A stretch of DNA of 64,000 nucleotides from Molossus alvarezi (Eukaryota; Chordata; Mammalia; Chiroptera; Molossidae). Each line of letters begins with the position of its first letter. Positions within the stretch are counted from its first letter, which is position 1. Under the pieces are notes generated by a model. That model was not told the origin of the DNA, searched no databases, and was given only the letters and a program-made list of their open reading frames with translations. Position numbers and translations under genes: made by a program. This document shows, in pieces, positions 59,081-64,000 of this stretch. Where the stretch lies: the NCBI GenBank assembly GCA_037176705.1, contig CM073889.1, positions 55,607,596 through 55,671,595 of the forward strand, written 5' to 3'.

Positions 59081-59107
59081 GGGGCAGGGTGGGGTGGGGT
59101 GGGGAGG
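59080..59107 (+). repeat. G-rich patch, G-quadruplex pattern
   Basis: Runs of five, three, four, four and four G separated by one or two bases, immediately after the L1 insertion site. Confidence 0.85.
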
Positions 59108-62050
59108 AGACTTTTCCAAGGTCAGGCCAAGCCAGAGCTTGCTCAGTGCATTGGTCTTCAGAGCCAGCTCTTTCTACCACGTCAATCTGCCTTGACCCTG
59201 TGTTTGTATATGAACCAAAAAGCAATTTTCAAGGCAAGCTAAGAGGTTCTTCAGCAGACAAGCAAGATTCTCATCTCGATGCCCAATCTATAAAGAAGGA
59301 GGGAGGTTGAGGTTTTGGGATGGGGCCAGAACACTAGGACAGTCATCTGATCTTATTCTTAAGGAGAGCGCCTTCTTGGCCTCTGCTTCAGGGGCACCTA
59401 TCTTTTTGAGGGGCCTGAGAGTCAACACAGCCTTCTCTGCCAGCTGACAGGGACCTCAGAGGAACAAGGGGCAGCTAAGCAGGCTAAGTGGTGCTTCCTC
59501 CAGGAGATGGGGTGCTGAAGTGGCCCACCGGGGGCTGCCAAGTCTGCCAGATGGCCTCTGCTCAGAAAGGATAGTTGCTGCTTACCAGGGGCAATCACAG
59601 ACTGGTCCAAATCCCAGCCAGGCACATTTAACAAGCCATCAGCAGTGTAAGGGACAAGCCAGAAGCAGGGAGGCAGCACTGCTTCCAACTTCAAAGCCAG
59701 CCAGTGCTCCTGGTGCTGTCTATTTACATTCGGTTGGGTGGATGCTGCAGGCTCCTCTGGCCCAGCCCTAAGGCCTTCCTACCTGGCACCAGTAGGCGCC
59801 TTGCCTGTTCCACCACAGGGGGCAAGGGGTGCCAGCTTTCTTGCCACCACCTCAGCTGGGAACCCAGGCATCTGCACCATGAGGAAAGTCTGAGTAAACA
59901 GCAATGAGGATACCACTGCTCAATAAGAGCCTACCCAGTACCAGTTACAGCACTAAACACCTGGATTGATCTCCCCTTCTTATATCACCCCGCAAAACAG
60001 AGGCTATAGCCCCCATTTCCCTAGTAAGGAAACTAAGGGGAAGAGAATCTTCAGGTTTACCCAGCAGGCCCTGGGACTTTGGCAGGCTGGCTGGCTGAGC
60101 TTCCTGGGTTCCCTGTAGCCATGGCCTGCAGACATCACCATGCTTGGCCCTCTCCTCTCCTTCAGCCCTGGTCTCAAGGAAGTATACAAATAATCCCACC
60201 TGCCTGCCTTTCCGACCTGCCACTAACTTCACAATTAGTGGCAGGCCAGCCACGGTGTGCTAAGCTGTAAGCACTGTATTTGTCCTGGTGGTGAGGTAGG
60301 GCAAAGGAGATTTTTGAGAGTAAGAGCTGGCAGGACTACCTTTGTTTTATAGAAAATGATTTGGGTGGAGCTGTGCAAGCTGCCAGGACAGGGAAGGAGG
60401 CAGATGAATAGGGAGGTAAGGAAGGACCCCTGCGGTGTGGCAATAGTAGAAGGTGTGAAATGGAGCTGTAAAGGGTGGAGAACACTCACAGTCCTTGGCA
60501 GAAAGCCTTCATCTGACCCACTTCTTTTCATGTAATTGTTACAAGTAAGAAAACAGGGCCCCACAGAGAGACTTTCGTGATGGCCAGATGATTCAAGTCA
60601 ATATAGGGTGCTGGAGCTAGGTGAGAGGGGCGAGGCTGGGAACCTCAAGTGGACAGCCTCCCTGTACGTTGCTCTGCTGGCCCTCCTCAGAGGATTTCTC
60701 TAGCACAAGTTGAACAGAAGAGCCTGGCCTCCCCTAACCCCGTGTCTGCATTGCTTCCCCTGGTCGGGGATAAAGAGCCTGGCTTTAGTAGCTGACCCTG
60801 CCTGCCTCTTAGAGCTCCTGTTCCCTGCCCTCCAGGTGCTGGGCGCCCTGGGCTGAGGGTTCTTTTCCAAATGGTCAGCGACAGGCATGGCAGCTCTGTG
60901 CCTCTGTAGAAACAGTGCCTGGATCTGGGAAGCCCCTATTCCACTACCACCTGGCCCCCAATGACTGCACAATGATGAGGTACAGCTCAAAGTTCAGCAG
61001 CATTTTGTGCTTTTCCCTGACCAGACTACTTCCTCCCACCTTAGCAGAGGTCTTGTTCCTCTCCTGGCCCCTGTAGCCCTCTGGATGTCCCTCTGGCATA
61101 GGCACTAGTCTGTCCTGTACTAGGAAGACACTGTTTCCTGTGAGACTGCCCTGAGCTCCCTAAGAGGGGAGTCCCTGGCTAAGGTGCAGGGACATCTGGG
61201 GACATGGCCCACCATGTCCCACCCTTGACTGTGACACACCCTTCATCCCTCATCATTTTCACCAGGCCTTTGCACACCTGTACTAACATTTTTTAAAAAT
61301 GCATATGATAAAAAGGGAAACTTCATATGGTACCCTAAAGAGAAAACTAGATGGTTTGTCATAAACAGGAATCTGATGGTAAAAGTAAATACAATGAAGA
61401 AAATGCACTGAATCCTAGTTATATACTGCTGCTATGGAAGGAAGGGTCTGAATCTTGGCCCTGTGTTAAAGTCACCTTCGAGGAAACACAGAACTGCAAG
61501 AAAACTAAAAAAGAGAAAAAAGTTATTACTAAGGGATGCAACATTATATGACAGTATGAGAAATGACCTTAACCAAATGGACAATTATTTACTGTTTGCT
61601 CATTTCCAAGCAGAAACTATATGAATGAATGAACACATACACTATATATCTATATCCATGTCTACATATAAATTCTTCATTCCTAATTTCAATGGTTCAC
61701 AGTTTCTACTTTAAAAAATCCCCTATGGTTTTCTCTGTAGCCACACATACAACTAGAATCTACCATCCATGTGAAAAGGAATTTTGCTTCTCTTATTCAC
61801 TGTTACATCTCCAGCCCTGAAAACAGAACATACTGAGTGTTCCATAAATATCTTTAAAATTAATACTGCTGAATGTTCAGTTTTTGTAAATGTGGCAGAC
61901 ACATAAGAAAAAGCATATATTATCTATTCACGGGATGTAAGAGTTTCCATCTGCCTATCTAGAAATCAAGCATAGTGACTGTATTACATCTCTGTCTTTT
62001 ATGTGCTTTCTAGTGGGCCTATCCAATTTTGAAATATGCACTTTAAAGTG
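59108..62050. other. Intronic sequence, mostly unique
   Basis: Holds an antisense MIR-like piece near 59940-60060 and L2-like sequence near 61770-61860. No gene recognised. Confidence 0.55.
59940..60065 (-). repeat. MIR relic, diverged
   Basis: 'tacagcactaaacacctgg', 'ccccatttccctagtaagg' and 'aaactaaggggaagagaatc' follow antisense MIR layout. Confidence 0.5.
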
Positions 62051-62530
62051 CCCCACTGCAATTATCATTCCTTTTTTTTTTATCAAGTTCTCCTTGGATT
62101 TCTAAGGATGTTTTATGTATACAAGTTTGTGTGCCTTTTATTATTACATGATGTCTCTCTTTATCTTGGCTAGTATTCGTAATCTTAGATTCTACATTGT
62201 CTGAAATTAATATTATTACTCATTCTTTCTTTTTGTTTATAGTCACCTAACATCTTTCTATTAACCTTTGTTTATCACTTTAAGTATGCTTCACATAAGC
62301 ACCATATAACCAGATTTTTCATTTTTATTTAATCTATCAGTCTCTGTATTTAAATAGGAGAACTCAGCTACTCACATTTAGTGTGACTAACACATAATTT
62401 TGTTTTTTCTGTTTTTATTATTTATAAACAGTGTTCTTGTTTTTTTATTTTTGTTGGTTTAATTCATTGCAGTTTTTCCTTAGTTAATGTGGAAGTTCTA
62501 TATACTTCTCTATTCCATTCACAATTTCTT
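62050..62530 (-). repeat. Old L1 ORF2 fragment, antisense
   Basis: 'cattgtctgaaattaatatt', 'attactcattctttcttttt' and 'ctgtatttaaataggagaac' correspond to antisense L1 endonuclease-region sequence ('...tctgatattagtatagctactcc...'), heavily diverged. Confidence 0.6.
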
Positions 62531-62824
62531 TTCTGTGTTCATAATTCTATACACAATTCTGTATTTTTACTTAAAAATAGGATACTAACAATTTCCCTCA
62601 TCACCATATGCTCTAATTCCCTTCCCTAAGCCCTCTCCCTAGAAAGACAGCCCTTTAGAACACCTTCACTTCCCTTCACCCCACTGGGGTGAGGGCTCAG
62701 GACTAGCTCTATTAATACCACCAGAGAACCCAACTCCTAGGGAATGCAGACAGAGTGGAGAACTTGTAGCTGTGACGTCAGACTTTTCCTTGTAGGATGT
62801 GTATTATTTCAAGATACCTATTTA

Positions 62825-63095
62825 TTAGGGGTCGAAAAACTAGTGAGAGGGCCAAATTCTGTCCACTATCTCTGTAAGGTCTTTAGCTAAGAATAGATTT
62901 TACATTTTCCAGTGGGTTGAAAAACATTAAAAGAAGAAGACTATTTTATGATGGATGAAAACTATAAGAAATTCAAATTTCAGTATCCATAAGTAAAGTT
63001 TACTGGCATTCAGCTATGCTGAATTGTTTCCTTCTTGTTCACAGCAGAGCTGAGCAATTGCAACACAGACCTAGGAGGTGCTGGGTGCACAACAA
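62825..63095 (+). repeat. Nonautonomous hAT-type DNA transposon relic
   Basis: 'aggggtcgaaaaactagtg' start, 'gggccaaattctgtccact' and 'gctgaattgtttccttcttg' then 'cacagcagagctgagcaatt' follow a common mammalian MER/hAT element with its left terminal sequence. The subfamily is not assigned. Confidence 0.6.
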
Positions 63096-63099
63096 ATCA

Positions 63100-63605
63100 C
63101 AGTGACACAGGAAGAGTTCCACAGCATCTCACCCAACCATGTGTTTTACTTATTTACTTGTATTATCAGTGCACATCCACCAGTGCATATTCAAAACAGA
63201 AAAAGTGGACTTCGAATGCCATACTTCTGAGGCCCTCCGGAGTGTGGATATTATTTTATTGAATTATATGACAAAGTGTTGTATTTGTTATTGGCTCTGC
63301 TGACAGAATACAGTATACATTGACATCAAATACCTACATTCCCAGCTCACAGAAAAACAATGGTCAGAAAAGTGAAAAAATTTCAAATAGCATATCTTAT
63401 CACAGCAGAATTTCTTCACAAAAATAAAAAATGAGAATGAGGCTACAACCAAGGTCAGTTCCCAAGTGACTCATTTGTTGCTGAGCAAGGAAAGCCACTT
63501 TCAGTGGTGAGTTAATTATGTTGTATTTGATTGTAGCAGCTCAGAGAGAGAATCCAGAGAAAACTAGCACAGGAAGAGGAAATGCTGGGGAGGGCTGAGA
63601 GCTGG
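63100..63605. other. Intronic sequence, unclassified
   Basis: AT-rich unique sequence, perhaps partly continuing the DNA transposon. No gene recognised. Confidence 0.45.
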
Positions 63606-63609
63606 CCTC

Positions 63610-63825
63610 TGCAATGTGTATTGCATGGTCTTCAGCATTTCCCAGTTACCTCCCTCAGTTTTATTTTCTTTCTAGAACTTCCTGCTACCTGAAAGTGTCC
63701 AATTTACTATTCCTTGTCAGTCTCCTTTGTGAGGACAAGAACTTTGTCCATCTCGCTGTATCAGCAGTGCCTGACATACACAGGTGCTCAGTAAACATCT
63801 GAACATATGAATGAATAATACCTTT
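63610..63825 (+). repeat. L2 relic, 3' end
   Basis: 'tttgtgaggacaagaacttt', 'gcagtgcctgacatacaca' and 'ggtgctcagtaaacatctg' are the LINE-2 3' end in sense orientation. Confidence 0.8.
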
Positions 63826-64000
63826 AGGGTAATAGGCTCAGAAGACCTATATACCTCCAGGTGGGAAGTGTCCATTCAACACATATCTACTGAGGTCTGG
63901 GCATTACTTCTCTATGAATGGAGGACATCTTGGAGGTCTAAGCTGAGCTCTCAGAAAGTAGACCGTGCTTGCAGAGCAGACACAATGAGCTTACCCAGCA

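Larger units (their letters stand above)
47145..64000 (-). other. EEFSEC: Inferred EEFSEC intron upstream of the exon
   Basis: This sequence is 5' of the exon on the gene strand. No preceding exon (the stretch ending in a Lys/His-rich segment just before the DDY motif) was recognised. It holds one Ves SINE, a SINE/L1 compound insertion, MIR and L2 relics and an old L1. Confidence 0.65.

Noticed and set aside
59800..59830. CTCF-like word 'ccaccacagggggcaagg'
   Set aside because: Several core positions of the CTCF motif do not match when aligned. Not enough to call.

Overview
This is a vertebrate, almost certainly bat, nuclear genomic window lying mostly within introns of one gene. About 19 tRNA-derived SINEs have the heads and tails of the Ves family, which is known only from bats. 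They occur with bat-type LINE-1 copies and a background of old mammalian repeats (MIR, L2, old L1M, a MaLR LTR, hAT-type DNA transposons). I see no bacterial or viral gene organisation and no CRISPR array. I cannot name the bat family.

The one protein-coding segment I can support is a 157-bp exon at 46988-47144 on the minus strand. It encodes part of the C-terminal region of EEFSEC, the selenocysteine-specific translation elongation factor. It has an AG acceptor upstream, a consensus GTGAGT donor downstream, and an open frame that closely matches the mammalian protein. The rest of the window is best read as the two flanking EEFSEC introns: 47145-64000 upstream and 1-46987 downstream. I looked for the terminal exon (the short basic C-terminal tail) in 1-46987 and did not recognise it, so either intron assignment could shorten if a small exon was missed.

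Layout. 1-5.5 kb: intronic sequence with L2/MIR relics, two back-to-back Ves SINEs and a 58-bp direct duplication. 5.55-12.7 kb: a long degraded minus-strand L1 (3' UTR, ORF2 relic, ORF1 relic, possible 5' UTR) into which six Ves SINEs inserted. 13-18.3 kb: a SINE, a 25-bp minisatellite with higher-order periodicity (14.03-14.58 kb), a CA repeat, and a 5' fragment of an L1 split by a SINE. 18.3-31 kb: mostly unique intronic sequence with two Ves SINEs and MIR/L2. 31.1-32.1 kb: an old L1 interrupted by a nested SINE/L1 compound. 32-46.9 kb: intronic sequence with MIR, L2, a young SINE, an old L1 3' UTR, a DNA transposon relic and a MaLR LTR. 47-55.4 kb: intron with one SINE and a perfect 18-bp hairpin. 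55.37-59.08 kb: one compound insertion (SINE, inverted L1 segment, direct L1 segment, poly(A)) between 19-bp direct repeats. 59-64 kb: AT-richer intron with old L1, a DNA transposon and L2.

I found no convincing novel biological system. The most unusual structures are the SINE/L1 compound sharing a single target-site duplication, the perfect 18-bp inverted repeat in MIR-like sequence, and the 125/100-bp higher-order minisatellite. Most long open frames here (up to 221 codons) are chance frames in intronic DNA.
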